Of a DNA stretch of 64,000 nucleotides, positions 41,442 to 50,003 are shown piece after piece. How positions within the stretch are numbered: position 1 is the first letter of the stretch; each line of letters starts with the position of its first letter. The position numbers and the translations under genes were made by a program. The stretch comes from Mumia sp. Pv4-285. Its GTDB lineage: Bacteria > Actinomycetota > Actinomycetes > Propionibacteriales > Nocardioidaceae. A model generated the notes under the pieces. That model made no database searches. It saw only the letters and a program-made list of their open reading frames with translations, and was not told where the DNA came from. The stretch spans positions 620,001 to 684,000 of the forward strand of contig NZ_CP162023.1 in the NCBI RefSeq assembly GCF_041320275.1, read 5' to 3'.

Positions 41442-43004
41442 ATGGCCGACACGCAACAGACCTCCGAGCACCCGGAGTACCCGGAGAACATCGACGCCGC
41501 GGTCCTCAAGATCGCCGGCGTCGTCATCCTCGGCGTCATCATGTCGATCCTCGACATCACCGTCGTCAACGTGGCGCTCCCGACGTTCCAGGAGGAGTTC
41601 GGCTCGGCGGCCGACCCGCTCGCCTACTCGCACGTCGCGTGGACGGTGACCGCCTACACGCTCGCGCTCGCGACCGTCATCCCGCTGACGGGCTGGGCCG
41701 CCGACCGGTTCGGGACGAAGCGGCTCTTCATCGTGGCCATCGGCCTCTTCACCGCAGGCTCGGTCCTGTGTGCGACCGCGGAGAGCATCAACACCCTGAT
41801 CGCCTACCGGGTCCTGCAGGGCCTCGGCGGCGGCATGATCATGCCGCTCGGCATGACGATCATGACCCGCGCCGCAGGACCGAAGCGCATGGGCCGTCTC
41901 ATGGCCGTCATGGGCATCCCGATGCTGCTCGGCCCGATCATGGGCCCGATCATCGGCGGCTACCTCATCGAGCACGCGAGCTGGCACTGGATCTTCCTGA
42001 TCAACCTGCCGATCGGCATCGCGACGATCATCTACGCCTGGTTCGCGCTGCCGGGTGACCGCCCGGAGCCGTCGGAGTCGTTCGACTTCGTCGGCATGCT
42101 GCTGCTGTCGCCCGGTCTCGCGCTGTTCCTGTTCGGCGTCTCGTCGATCCCCGAGAAGGGCACGTTCGCCGACCCGCAGGTCTGGGTGTCGATGGTCGTC
42201 GGTGCGGTGCTGATGCTGGCATTCGTCTGGCACTCGTTCCGCCCGGAGCATCCGCTCCTGGACCTGCGCCTGTTCCGCAACCGAGACGTCACCCTCGCGG
42301 TGATCATCATGTTCCTGTTCGTCACCGCGTTCTTCGGGAGCCTGCTCCTCGTCCCGACCTACTTCCAGCAGGTGCGCGGCGAGTCGACGCTCGACGCGGG
42401 TCTCCTGGTGGCCTCCCAGGGCATCGGTGCGATGGTGACGATGCCGATCGCCGGCCGGCTGGTCGACCATGTCCCGATCGGACGCATCGTCCCGTTCGGC
42501 ATCGTCGGCATCCTGATCGGCATGCTGCCGCTGACGCAGATCACCTCGACGACGAGCTATCCGACGATCGTGATCGCGCTGTTCGTGATGGGACTCGGCA
42601 TGGGCGCCACGATGATGCCGATGTTCACGTCCGCGCTGCGGAGCCTCAGGCCGCACGAGGTCGCGCGCGGCACGACGCTCATCAACATCAACCAGCAGAT
42701 CGCGTCGTCGACCGGCGTCGCGGTGATGTCGGTCCTGCTCACGAACTGGCTGCCCACCGAGAAGATCTGGTACGCCGTGGTGGGCACGTGGCAGAACCCG
42801 CAGCTGGTGCCGCAGCTCGGTGGCCAGGAGGTCGTCGACGGCCTCCTCGCTGACGCCGGGCAGGCGTTCGCCAACACGTTCTGGGTCGCGTGGGTGCTCG
42901 TGCTCATCACGCTGATCCCGGTCGCGCTGCTGCCCCGCAAGTACGAGGACGTTCCGGAGGCCACGGCCGAGGGCGTCGAGCCGGCGCCGCCGCCGATGCA
43001 CTGA
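41442..43004 (+). CDS. MFS drug-export permease, DHA2/EmrB family
   Basis: 520 residues with 14 predicted helices. Motif A is GWAADRFGTKRLF; motif C is the GIPMLLGPIMGPIIGGYLIEHASWHWIFLINLPIG segment of proton antiporters. MSILDITVVNVALPTFQEEFG opens helix 1. It exports hydrophobic toxic compounds by proton exchange. ATG at 41442 after AGGAAGG is preferred. The substrate is unknown, and no TetR or MarR regulator is adjacent. Ends in an acidic Pro tail. Confidence 0.9.
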   Translation: MADTQQTSEHPEYPENIDAAVLKIAGVVILGVIMSILDITVVNVALPTFQEEFGSAADPLAYSHVAWTVTAYTLALATVIPLTGWAADRFGTKRLFIVAIGLFTAGSVLCATAESINTLIAYRVLQGLGGGMIMPLGMTIMTRAAGPKRMGRLMAVMGIPMLLGPIMGPIIGGYLIEHASWHWIFLINLPIGIATIIYAWFALPGDRPEPSESFDFVGMLLLSPGLALFLFGVSSIPEKGTFADPQVWVSMVVGAVLMLAFVWHSFRPEHPLLDLRLFRNRDVTLAVIIMFLFVTAFFGSLLLVPTYFQQVRGESTLDAGLLVASQGIGAMVTMPIAGRLVDHVPIGRIVPFGIVGILIGMLPLTQITSTTSYPTIVIALFVMGLGMGATMMPMFTSALRSLRPHEVARGTTLININQQIASSTGVAVMSVLLTNWLPTEKIWYAVVGTWQNPQLVPQLGGQEVVDGLLADAGQAFANTFWVAWVLVLITLIPVALLPRKYEDVPEATAEGVEPAPPPMH

Positions 43005-43028
43005 GGCGCGACGCCCAGGCCGCCGGCG

Positions 43029-43772
43029 TCAGCCGCGGGCGACCTTCCAGGGAGCGGCCTGGGCGATCGGCTTGATCACCATCAGGTCGATGTTGACGTG
43101 CTGCGGCCGGGTGACCATCCAGCTGATGGCGTCGGCGACGTCCTCGGCGCTCAGCGGCTCGTCGACGCCCTCGTAGACCGCGTCGGCACGCGCCTTGTCG
43201 CCGCCGAAGCGTACGAGGGAGAACTCGTCGGTCTGCACCATGCCGGGCGCGATCTCGGTGACCCGGACGGGCTCACCGTTGAGCTCGAGGCGCAACGTCT
43301 CGGTGATCATCGCGACCCCGTGCTTGGCGGCCGTGTAGCCGGCTCCACCCTCGTACGCGAGGTGGCCGGCGATCGAACCCACGTTGAGGACCGTGCCCGC
43401 TCCGCTGGCACGCAACGCGGGGAGCAGCGCCTTCGTGACGCGGAGCGTGCCGAGGACGTTGGAGTCGTACATCTGCTGCCACGCGTCGGGGTCGGTGCGT
43501 TCGATCGGCTCCTGGCCGACCGCTCCGCCCGCGTTGTTGACGAGCACCGCCAGCTCGGGGCCGACTGCCGCGGCGAGCGCGTCGACCGACTCCTGGTCTG
43601 TCACGTCGCAGACGACGGCGGTGCCCCCGATCTCCGCGGCGATCGCCTCGACCCGGTCCGATCGCCGGGCGGCGCAGACGACGTGGAACCCGTCGGCGGC
43701 GAGGCGTCGTGCGGTGGCGGCACCGATGCCGCTGCTGGCTCCGGTGACGAGTGCGGTGAGTCTTTCGGCCAT
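43029..43772 (-). CDS. Short-chain dehydrogenase/reductase, YdfG-like
   Basis: 247 residues of classical SDR: TGASSGIGAATARRL (cofactor loop), VCDVTD, NNAGGAVG, catalytic Ser in VGSIAG and YTAAKHG. The Arg-rich second strand end (CAARRSDRV) suggests NADP(H). YdfG relatives oxidise serine, 3-hydroxyacids or reduce malonic semialdehyde. In mycobacteria the equivalent gene (Rv0484c) also lies divergent near mshA. Specific substrate unknown. Confidence 0.85.
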   Translation of the reverse strand: MAERLTALVTGASSGIGAATARRLAADGFHVVCAARRSDRVEAIAAEIGGTAVVCDVTDQESVDALAAAVGPELAVLVNNAGGAVGQEPIERTDPDAWQQMYDSNVLGTLRVTKALLPALRASGAGTVLNVGSIAGHLAYEGGAGYTAAKHGVAMITETLRLELNGEPVRVTEIAPGMVQTDEFSLVRFGGDKARADAVYEGVDEPLSAEDVADAISWMVTRPQHVNIDLMVIKPIAQAAPWKVARG

Positions 43773-43885
43773 GTCCGCATGCTGCCACGGGCCCGCCGCG
43801 CACTGGGAAGCGGCGTGCGGCGGGCTGAGGTCAGACGGGGATCACTCCCAGACGACGGCTCGCCCTCGTCCGACTCGGTCTCGAC

Positions 43886-43905
43886 CCGCCGACGTACGTC
43901 GGCGG
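43886..43905. promoter_or_regulatory. 20-bp palindrome at the mshA -35 region
   Basis: CCGCCGACGTACGTCGGCGG is self-complementary throughout. It ends 15 bases before the -10 TACGAT (43921-43926), so it covers the -35 position. A dimer bound here could control mycothiol synthesis. Confidence 0.55.
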
Positions 43906-43920
43906 TTGGTGGTGCGCGCC

Positions 43921-43933
43921 TACGATGGAGGTC
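43921..43933 (+). promoter_or_regulatory. Leaderless -10 element for mshA
   Basis: TACGAT (43921-43926), seven bases, GTG at 43934. An ATG inside the hexamer (43925) is in frame but would be untranscribed if this is the promoter. Confidence 0.55.
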
Positions 43934-45235
43934 GTGATCTCCCCCCACGTGCGCCGCATCGCCATGCTCTCGGCGCACACGTCGCCGCTCGAGCAGCCGG
44001 GCAACGGGGATGCCGGCGGCATGAACGTGTACGTCCTCGAGCTGGCACGTCGCCTCGCCGCCCGGTCCGTCGAGGTCGAGATCTTCACCCGGGCGACGTC
44101 CTCCGAGCAGCCCTCGATCGTGGAGGCGCTTCCCGGGGTGATGGTCCGCCACGTCCCGGCAGGCCCGTTCGAGGGCCTCGGCAAGCACGACCTCCCCGCC
44201 CAGATGTGCACCTTCGTGCGGGACGTCCTGCGGGCGGAGGCAAACCGCCCGGTCGGGTGGTTCGACGCGGTCCACTCCCACTACTGGCTCTCCGGTCAGG
44301 TCGGTCAGGTCGCCGCGGACCGGTGGGGAGTGCCGCTCGTCCACTCGATGCACACGATGGCCAAGGTCAAGAACGCCAATCTCGCGGCCGGCGACGCCGC
44401 GGAACCGGCAGGCCGTGTGGTCGGCGAGGAGCACCTCGTCGAGTGCGCCGACCGCCTGATCGCGAACACCGTCGACGAGGCTGACCAGCTGGTCGACCTG
44501 TACGGCGCCGACCCGGCCCGCGTCGACGTCGTCCATCCCGGCGTCGACCTGGACCGCTTCCGCCCCGTCGGTCAGGACCTGGCCCGCGCGACGCTCGGGC
44601 TTCCCCGCGACGCCGACGTGATCCTGTTCGCAGGGCGCATCCAGCCGCTCAAGGCACCCGACGTCGTCCTCGAGGCCGCCGCCCACCTGATGGCGCGCGG
44701 GCGGCGCGACCGCACGGTGGTCGCGGTGGTCGGTGGTCCGTCAGGCAGCGGGCTCGATCGTCCGACGGCGCTCGTCGAGCTCTCCGACCGGCTCGGCATC
44801 GCGGACCGGATCCGGTTCGTCCCGCCGGTCTCGCAGGACCGGCTCGCCCTCTGGTACGCCGCAGCGTCGATCGTCTGCGTCCCCTCGTACAACGAGTCGT
44901 TCGGGCTCGTCGCCCTCGAGGCGCAGGCCTGCGGTACGCCGGTGGTGGCCGCGAAGGTGGGCGGCCTCGCGACGGCGGTCCACGACGGCGTGACCGGGAT
45001 GCTCGTCGACGGCCACGATCCGGCCGACTACGCCGCAGCGTTCGCCCAGGTGCTCGACCAGCCCGGGCTGCACGCCTCGATGCAGAACGCTGCCGTGCAC
45101 CACGCTGCGCGCTTCGGGTGGGACGCGACGGCCGAGCGTACCCTCGCCACGTACGTGAAAGCGATTGCCGTGAAAGCGATGGCTGAGGGAGCGGTCGCCG
45201 ACGTGCGTCCGTTCCCCAACGCTGTCGGGCAGTAA
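43934..45235 (+). CDS. mshA: D-inositol-3-phosphate glycosyltransferase MshA
   Basis: 433 residues, GT-B family 4. N-terminal acceptor/donor loop [14 protein letters not shown] is diagnostic of Msh[33 protein letters not shown] and [23 protein letters not shown] follow. It joins GlcNAc from UDP-GlcNAc to inositol-3-phosphate, first step of mycothiol synthesis. GTG 43934 is chosen because the -10 fits leaderless initiation there; ATG 43925 would add three residues. Followed 16 bases later by the YbjN-like gene, as in mycobacteria. Confidence 0.95.
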   Translation: MISPHVRRIAMLSAHTSPLEQPGNGDAGGMNVYVLELARRLAARSVEVEIFTRATSSEQPSIVEALPGVMVRHVPAGPFEGLGKHDLPAQMCTFVRDVLRAEANRPVGWFDAVHSHYWLSGQVGQVAADRWGVPLVHSMHTMAKVKNANLAAGDAAEPAGRVVGEEHLVECADRLIANTVDEADQLVDLYGADPARVDVVHPGVDLDRFRPVGQDLARATLGLPRDADVILFAGRIQPLKAPDVVLEAAAHLMARGRRDRTVVAVVGGPSGSGLDRPTALVELSDRLGIADRIRFVPPVSQDRLALWYAAASIVCVPSYNESFGLVALEAQACGTPVVAAKVGGLATAVHDGVTGMLVDGHDPADYAAAFAQVLDQPGLHASMQNAAVHHAARFGWDATAERTLATYVKAIAVKAMAEGAVADVRPFPNAVGQ

Positions 45236-45251
45236 CCAAGAGGAGGTCGTC

Positions 45252-45782
45252 GTGGTCCGTGCCGCCGGTGATGAGAGCGGGGAGCCGTGGTTGGCTGCCG
45301 CGACCATCCGCAGCGCGCTTGCTGCGGCTGAGCTGGAGCACGTCGAGTTCCGCCCCGGTGTCTTCGAGGTGACGATCCCCGGGACCCGCAAGCTGCAGAC
45401 GACGTGCCGCCTCGAGGTGGGCGACCATGCGCTGGGCATCCACGCGTTCGTCGCGCGCCGGCCGGACGAGAACCACGAGGCGGTGTACCGGTGGCTCCTC
45501 GAGCGGAACCTGCGGATGTACGCGGTGTCCTTCGCGATCGACAGCGCGGGTGACATCTACCTCGACGGCCGGATGCCGTTGCACGCGGTCACCGAGGACG
45601 AGGTCGACCGGATCCTCGGGTCGGTCCTGACCTACGCCGACGACTCGTTCAACACGATCCTCGAGCTCGGCTTCGCCACCTCCATCCGCAAGGAGTGGGA
45701 GTGGCGCCTCTCGCGCGGGGAGTCGACCCGCAACCTCGAGGCGTTCAAGCATCTGCTGGACAAGGAGTCAACCCAGGGTTGA
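45252..45782 (+). CDS. YbjN-domain protein
   Basis: 176 residues of the T3SS-chaperone-like YbjN fold: FEVTIPGTRKLQTTCRLEVGDHALGIHAFV, HEAVYRWLLERNLRMYAVSFAID, GDIYLDGRMPLHAV, then FNTILELGFATSIRKEWEWRL. AGGAGG at 45241-45246 precedes GTG. It always follows mshA in related genomes (Rv0487 in M. tuberculosis), but its role is unknown; a chaperone-like or sensor role is sometimes suggested. The stop codon lies within the first operator of the next gene. Confidence 0.83.
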   Translation: MVRAAGDESGEPWLAAATIRSALAAAELEHVEFRPGVFEVTIPGTRKLQTTCRLEVGDHALGIHAFVARRPDENHEAVYRWLLERNLRMYAVSFAIDSAGDIYLDGRMPLHAVTEDEVDRILGSVLTYADDSFNTILELGFATSIRKEWEWRLSRGESTRNLEAFKHLLDKESTQG

Positions 45783-45783
45783 C
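45767..45783. promoter_or_regulatory. Operator 1 of the HTH-ClpN gene
   Basis: GTCAACCC A GGGTTGAC, perfect 8-bp arms. It overlaps the -35 TTGACG (45779-45784). Centre-to-centre distance to operator 2 is 28 bp. Confidence 0.75.
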
Positions 45784-45813
45784 GGCACGAATGCGTCAAC
45801 CTAAGGTTGACGC
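45779..45813 (+). promoter_or_regulatory. Leaderless sigma-A promoter of the HTH-ClpN gene
   Basis: TTGACG (45779-45784), 17 bases, TAAGGT (45802-45807), six bases, ATG at 45814. Both hexamers are embedded in the paired operators, one of the clearest promoters in the window. Confidence 0.78.
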
Positions 45814-45815
45814 AT
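45791..45815. promoter_or_regulatory. Operator 2 of the HTH-ClpN gene
   Basis: ATGCGTCAACC TAA GGTTGACGCAT, perfect 11-bp arms, containing the -10 hexamer and ending within the start codon. Shares GTCAACC-N3-GGTTGAC with operator 1. Confidence 0.78.
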
Positions 45816-46551
45816 GACGGAAACTCCCCGTACGCAGGTCCCTGTCCGTCTCGACGACCTCATCGACGCCGTCAGGCGTGGGTACGACGATCCGCTCGAC
45901 CAGCTCGCCAGCGCGGTCGTCGCCGGGGAGCACCTCGGCGACATCGCCGACAGCCTCATCGGCCACTTCGTCGACCAGGCCCGCCGCACGGGCGCGTCGT
46001 GGTCGCAGATCGGGCAGAGCATGGGGGTCAGCAAGCAGGCCGCGCAGAAGCGCTTCGTGGCCCGGACGACCGCGTCGACGCCCGCCGTAGACATGTCGGC
46101 AGGATTCGGCCAGTTCTCGGAGCACGCGCGTCGCACGGTCGTGGTCGCGCAGGAGGAGGCACGGGCCGGCAGCCACGGCGAGACGGTGGTCGGCCACCTC
46201 GTCCTGGGGCTGCTCAGCCAGCCCGACGCGCTCGGGACGCGCGCGCTCGCAGCCCAGGTGGAGGCGGCTGCGGTCCGTGCGGCCGTCGCGAACGTCCTCC
46301 CCGATCCCGTCGACGACGTCCCGGCGTTGATTCCCTTCGACTCCGGTGCCCGCGAGGTGCTCGAGGGCACCTTCGCGCAGGCTCAGCGTCTCGGGCACTC
46401 CTGGGTCGGGACGGAGCACGTCCTGCTCGCCGTCCTCGACCACGCACCGGTCGGTGACGTGCTCGCCAGCACCGGCGTGGACCGCGCGGCCATCGAGGCG
46501 TTCGTGGTGGCAGACGTCGCCGAGCACGTCGACCAGGAGGGCGGCGCCTGA
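45814..46551 (+). CDS. HTH plus Clp N-terminal (double ClpN) domain protein
   Basis: 245 residues. A sigma-like helix-turn-helix (GASWSQIGQSMGVSKQAAQKRF, about 60-82) precedes two Clp_N repeats (FSEHARRTVVVAQEEARAGSHGETVVGHLVLGLL; ALIPFDSGAREVLEGTFAQAQRLGHSWVGTEHVLLAVL). There is no AAA+ ATPase domain, so it cannot unfold substrate itself; it may be a ClpC-substrate-sensing regulator. Autoregulation at the GTCAACC palindromes is likely from position. Confidence 0.82.
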   Translation: MTETPRTQVPVRLDDLIDAVRRGYDDPLDQLASAVVAGEHLGDIADSLIGHFVDQARRTGASWSQIGQSMGVSKQAAQKRFVARTTASTPAVDMSAGFGQFSEHARRTVVVAQEEARAGSHGETVVGHLVLGLLSQPDALGTRALAAQVEAAAVRAAVANVLPDPVDDVPALIPFDSGAREVLEGTFAQAQRLGHSWVGTEHVLLAVLDHAPVGDVLASTGVDRAAIEAFVVADVAEHVDQEGGA

Positions 46552-46553
46552 CC

Positions 46554-47570
46554 TCAGGCGTGCAGCCGGGCGAGGATCCGCTGCTCCGTCTCGCCGTCGA
46601 TACCGGCGGGCTGTCGCTCGGGATGGGTCGAGGGAATTGCGCCCTCGGTCCGGAGCCATGCCCAGGTGTCGGCGACGGTCTCCTCGACCGGGCGGCACCG
46701 CAGCCCCGCGGCGGCCGCCGCCGACGTGTCGCTCTCGTGCAGCCCGGCCAGCTCACCGGTCGGGGGCACCCAGATCGGGAGGTCGACCCAGCCGGTGACG
46801 CCCTCCTCGGCGAGCAGCTCCGGAGACGCCCACACCAGGCGCGCGTCGGCGCCCGTCGTCGCGAGGCACGCCTCGAGCAGCCCTCGGGTGGTCGTGTGCC
46901 CCGTCAGGCTCACGGCGTCGTACGTCCCGTCGCCGGCGCCGCCGCGTACGGTCAGCTCGGCGCGGTCCAGCATCCACGCGCCGAGGTCCCGCCCGTCGAC
47001 GTACTGCAGCGCGCGCTCGGGCGGCCCCGGCGCGAGCACCTCTCCGCCGTCGGCGATCCGGTTCAGCCACCACGGCAGACGACCGACCACCTCGTACGGA
47101 CCGATCACGAGTCCTGCTCGCGCGATCAGTGCACGGTCGGCGAAGGTGTCGAGGACGGCGATCTCGGCACCGCGCTTCGCCGCCGCGTAGTCGTCGGACG
47201 ACGCGCTGTCCGGGTCGCCCGCCACCACGGGCGCGTTCTCGTCGGCTCCCGGCGGGATCGGCCACGCGTACACCGAGCGGCTCGAGACGTAGCCGTAGTG
47301 CGCCACCCGCTCGTCCAGCAGACCCGCGGAGTCTCGGACGACGCTCGGCTCCTCGGACCACGTGTCGAGAACGGCGTCCCACGTGTCGCTGCCGAGGACG
47401 TCGGTGAACGCCGTGAGGTCCCGCCGATCGGCGAAGCGCCCGTCGACCCCGTCCGCGGGCGCGCCGCTGGCACCGCGGGTCACCGTGGTGACCTCGTGTC
47501 CGCGGGCGAGCGCGTCCTCGACGACGGCACGACCGACGTGGTGGGTTCCTCCGAGGACCAGCAGACGCAT
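46554..47570 (-). CDS. NAD-dependent epimerase/dehydratase family protein (atypical SDR)
   Basis: 338 residues: [33 protein letters not shown] is an isoflavone-reductase/CSP41-like Rossmann start (GGTxxVG). It has [11 protein letters not shown] and a YAAAKRGAE segment in place of YxxxK, and ends in [11 protein letters not shown]. Such reductases act on varied substrates, and none can be assigned. ATG at 47570 follows GAGGGTGAGGG. Converges on the ClpN gene with a 2-base gap. Confidence 0.75.
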   Translation of the reverse strand: MRLLVLGGTHHVGRAVVEDALARGHEVTTVTRGASGAPADGVDGRFADRRDLTAFTDVLGSDTWDAVLDTWSEEPSVVRDSAGLLDERVAHYGYVSSRSVYAWPIPPGADENAPVVAGDPDSASSDDYAAAKRGAEIAVLDTFADRALIARAGLVIGPYEVVGRLPWWLNRIADGGEVLAPGPPERALQYVDGRDLGAWMLDRAELTVRGGAGDGTYDAVSLTGHTTTRGLLEACLATTGADARLVWASPELLAEEGVTGWVDLPIWVPPTGELAGLHESDTSAAAAAGLRCRPVEETVADTWAWLRTEGAIPSTHPERQPAGIDGETEQRILARLHA

Positions 47571-47637
47571 GCCCTCACCCTCGCCGGGCGCCGTCTCGCC
47601 TCGCAAGGGCTTCTGCTCGCCGCGGAACCCGCGTGAC

Positions 47638-47650
47638 TAGGCTGAGCCGC
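47638..47650 (+). promoter_or_regulatory. Leaderless -10 element for gpmA
   Basis: TAGGCT (47638-47643), seven bases, ATG at 47651. It selects this ATG over an in-frame upstream GTG or TTG. Confidence 0.5.
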
Positions 47651-48400
47651 ATGAGCACGTACAACCTCGTCCTCCTCCGCCACGGCGAGAGCGACTGGAA
47701 CCAGAAGAACCTCTTCACCGGGTGGGTCGACGTCGACCTCACCGCGAAGGGGGAGGCCGAGGCTCACGCGGCCGCGCCGCTGCTCGCCGACGCCGGTCTG
47801 CTCCCGGACGTCGTGCACACCTCGCTCCTGCGCCGCGCCATCCGTACGGCGCAGATCGCGCTGGACGACGTCGACCGGCACTGGATCCCCGTCCGCCGCT
47901 CCTGGCGGCTCAACGAGCGCCACTACGGCGCGCTCCAGGGCAAGGACAAGAAGGCCACGCTGGAGGAGTTCGGCGAGGAGCAGTTCATGCGGTGGCGTCG
48001 CTCGTACGACGTGCCGCCGCCGCCGCTGGACGCCGACTCCGAGTTCAGCCAGTTCAACGACGTCCGGTACGCCGACCTCCCGCCGGAGGTGCGGCCCCGC
48101 ACGGAGGCGCTGGCCAACGTGCTCGACCGCTTCCTCCCGTACTGGTACGACGCGATCGTGCCCGACCTCCTGGTCGGCCGTACGGTCCTCGTCGCCGCGC
48201 ACGGCAACTCGCTGCGGGCCTTGGTGAAGCACCTCGACGACATGTCCGAGGAGGCCGTCGTCGGGCTGAACATCCCCACCGGGATGCCGCTGCACTACGA
48301 GCTCGACGAAGCCCTGCGTCCGGTCACCCCGGGCGGACGCTACCTCGACCCCGAGGCAGCGCGCGCCGCCGCCGAGGCGGTCGCGAACCAGGGGCGCTGA
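47651..48400 (+). CDS. gpmA: 2,3-bisphosphoglycerate-dependent phosphoglycerate mutase
   Basis: 249 residues. Phosphohistidine motif [18 protein letters not shown] (His about residue 11), [27 protein letters not shown], and second His in [16 protein letters not shown]. It interconverts 3- and 2-phosphoglycerate in glycolysis. Located between mshA-ybjN and senX3-regX3 as in mycobacteria (gpm1). Downstream TauE/SafE gene begins 12 bases later. Confidence 0.96.
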   Translation: MSTYNLVLLRHGESDWNQKNLFTGWVDVDLTAKGEAEAHAAAPLLADAGLLPDVVHTSLLRRAIRTAQIALDDVDRHWIPVRRSWRLNERHYGALQGKDKKATLEEFGEEQFMRWRRSYDVPPPPLDADSEFSQFNDVRYADLPPEVRPRTEALANVLDRFLPYWYDAIVPDLLVGRTVLVAAHGNSLRALVKHLDDMSEEAVVGLNIPTGMPLHYELDEALRPVTPGGRYLDPEAARAAAEAVANQGR

Positions 48401-48412
48401 CACCTGAGCCCG

Positions 48413-49213
48413 GTGGAGATGGCGCTGGTCCTCCTGGCGGGGGTCGGAGCCGGAGTCATCAACACGATCGTCGGGTCTGGCACGCTGATCACGTTCCCGA
48501 CCCTGGTCGCGTTCGGTGTGCCACCGGTGACCGCGACGATGAGCAACGCCGTGGGGCTGGTGCCGGGCAACATCACGGGCTCGTTCGGATACCGCCGCGA
48601 GCTGGCCGGTCAGGGCTTCCTGGTCAAGCGCCTGCTGCCGGCGTCGCTCCTCGGCTCGCTCGTCGGCGCCTACCTGCTGCTGCACCTGCCCGAGGACGCC
48701 TTCATCGCCGTCGTGCCGGTGCTGCTCGTGCTCGCGCTGATCCTGGTGGTGGTGCAGCCGCCGCTGCAGAAGTGGCTCAAGGCGCGCAGGGAGGCGTCGG
48801 GAGCGGCAGCCGTCACGCTCGACACGATGAGCGCGCCGCGGACCGCTGCTCTCCTCGCGACGGTCTTCCTGTGCGGGATCTACGGCGGCTACTTCGCGGC
48901 GGCCCAGGGCATCCTGCTCGTCGGCATCCTCGGTCTCCTCGTCCCGCTGGCGCTCCAGCGGATGAACGCGCTCAAGAACGTGCTCGTCCTGGGCGTCAAC
49001 GTCGTCTCGGCGACGACGTACATCGTGGTCGCCACGTGGGGCGGCGGCACGCATCCGCTCGACTGGACCGCCGTCGGGCTGGTGGCGGCCGGTTCGCTGA
49101 TCGGCGGTGTGATCGGAGCAGGGGTGGGGCGCCGGCTCCCGCCGCTGCTGCTGCGGGGCTGCATCATCGTGCTCGGCCTCGTCGCGCTCTACACGATCCT
49201 CGGGATGCGCTGA
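48413..49213 (+). CDS. TauE/SafE-family permease (second copy)
   Basis: 266 residues with eight helices; halves carry VGSGTLITFPTLVAFGVPPVTATMSNAVGL and GGYFAAAQGILLVGILGLLV. Substrate unknown; family members move sulfite, sulfoacetate and similar anions. It shows low resemblance to the cysC-linked TauE at 34.4 kb. GTG at 48413 or ATG at 48419 starts it. It shares a short palindrome with phoU at the convergent stops (49211-49226). Confidence 0.83.
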   Translation: MEMALVLLAGVGAGVINTIVGSGTLITFPTLVAFGVPPVTATMSNAVGLVPGNITGSFGYRRELAGQGFLVKRLLPASLLGSLVGAYLLLHLPEDAFIAVVPVLLVLALILVVVQPPLQKWLKARREASGAAAVTLDTMSAPRTAALLATVFLCGIYGGYFAAAQGILLVGILGLLVPLALQRMNALKNVLVLGVNVVSATTYIVVATWGGGTHPLDWTAVGLVAAGSLIGGVIGAGVGRRLPPLLLRGCIIVLGLVALYTILGMR

Positions 49214-49223
49214 GGCGTACGCC

Positions 49224-49871
49224 TCAGATGTGCGGGACCTCGCCGGTGACCTGGTAGAACACCCGCCGCGCGATCGAGACGGCGTGGTCGCCCGTGCGCT
49301 CGTAGTAGCGCGCCAGCAACGCCACGTCGACCGCTGCCTCGACGCCACCGCTCCAGCTGTCACCGAGCAACCGGTGGAACATCGTGCGGTAGAGCCCGTC
49401 CATCTCGTCGTCGGCCGACAGCAGCGCCGCTGCTGCGTCGAGGTCGTGCGTGCCGAGGACGATCGCCACGGACTCGAGCATGCCGCCCGCGACGCGCGCC
49501 ATCTCGGCGACGGTCGGCCGTGCCGCGTCCGGAACGGCGGGATCGGGCATCCGCATCCGGGCGAGCTTGGCGATGTGGACCGCGAGGTCACCGATCCGCT
49601 CCAGGTCGCCGGCGATCCGCAGGCCGGCGACCACGCGCCGGAGGTCGGTGGCGACGGGCTGCTGGGTCGCGATCAGAGAGATCGCATCGCTCTCGCACGA
49701 CTCCCTCGCAGCATCGATGACCGCGTCGCCGCTGATCACCATCTCTGCGGCTCCGAGGTCGCCGTCGAGGAGCGCGGCGGATGCGCGGGCGAGCGAGAAC
49801 CGCACCGCCGTCGTCATCGCCACGAGGTCGGCGTCGAGGGCGTCTAGCTGGTCGTCGTAGAACTCGCGCAT
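49224..49871 (-). CDS. phoU: Phosphate signalling regulator PhoU
   Basis: 215 residues, all-helical, with two PhoU repeats; the metal-binding E/DxxxD signatures are ERIGDLAVHIAKLARM and YYERTGDHAVSIARRVFY. PhoU restrains the SenX3/PhoR kinase through the Pst transporter when phosphate is ample. Divergent from senX3, with a Pho-box-like repeat between them. TAGGGT lies six bases before ATG on the minus strand (49883-49878), so it too appears leaderless. pstSCAB is not in the window. Confidence 0.95.
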   Translation of the reverse strand: MREFYDDQLDALDADLVAMTTAVRFSLARASAALLDGDLGAAEMVISGDAVIDAARESCESDAISLIATQQPVATDLRRVVAGLRIAGDLERIGDLAVHIAKLARMRMPDPAVPDAARPTVAEMARVAGGMLESVAIVLGTHDLDAAAALLSADDEMDGLYRTMFHRLLGDSWSGGVEAAVDVALLARYYERTGDHAVSIARRVFYQVTGEVPHI

Positions 49872-49877
49872 GCTAGG

Positions 49878-49883
49878 ACCCTA
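49878..49883 (-). promoter_or_regulatory. Leaderless -10 element for phoU
   Basis: On the minus strand TAGGGT followed by CCTAGC and ATG at 49871. The nearest Pho-box repeat lies 10 bases upstream. Confidence 0.55.
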
Positions 49884-49892
49884 GAGAGCCAG

Positions 49893-49931
49893 GGTGAATG
49901 GGGCCCGACCTGCGGTGAACGGGCGGTGAAC
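49893..49931. promoter_or_regulatory. Pho-box-like direct repeats between phoU and senX3
   Basis: GGTGAAT (49893-49899), GGTGAAC (49914-49920), GGTGAAC (49925-49931); on the minus strand GTTCACC twice with 11-bp spacing and ATTCACC two turns on. This is the PhoP/RegX3-type Pho box known in actinobacteria. It is placed upstream of the phoU -10 and 61-99 bp before the senX3 -10. Confidence 0.78.
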
Positions 49932-49991
49932 TCTGGGGGAATGGGACCTTCTCGGTCCCTGCGGAATTCGGGCGGCGCGACGCGGCGTGCG

Positions 49992-50003
49992 TACGATCGA
50001 GGT
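49992..50003 (+). promoter_or_regulatory. Leaderless -10 element for senX3
   Basis: TACGAT (49992-49997), six bases, GTG at 50004. Confidence 0.55.

Noticed and set aside
43925-43933. ATG at 43925 as the mshA start
   Set aside because: It lies inside the presumptive -10 hexamer and would not be transcribed; GTG at 43934 fits the spacing.
47480-49591. A minus-strand open frame of about 703 codons opposite gpmA and TauE/SafE
   Set aside because: Antisense shadow of two clear genes; composition biased and no conserved segment.
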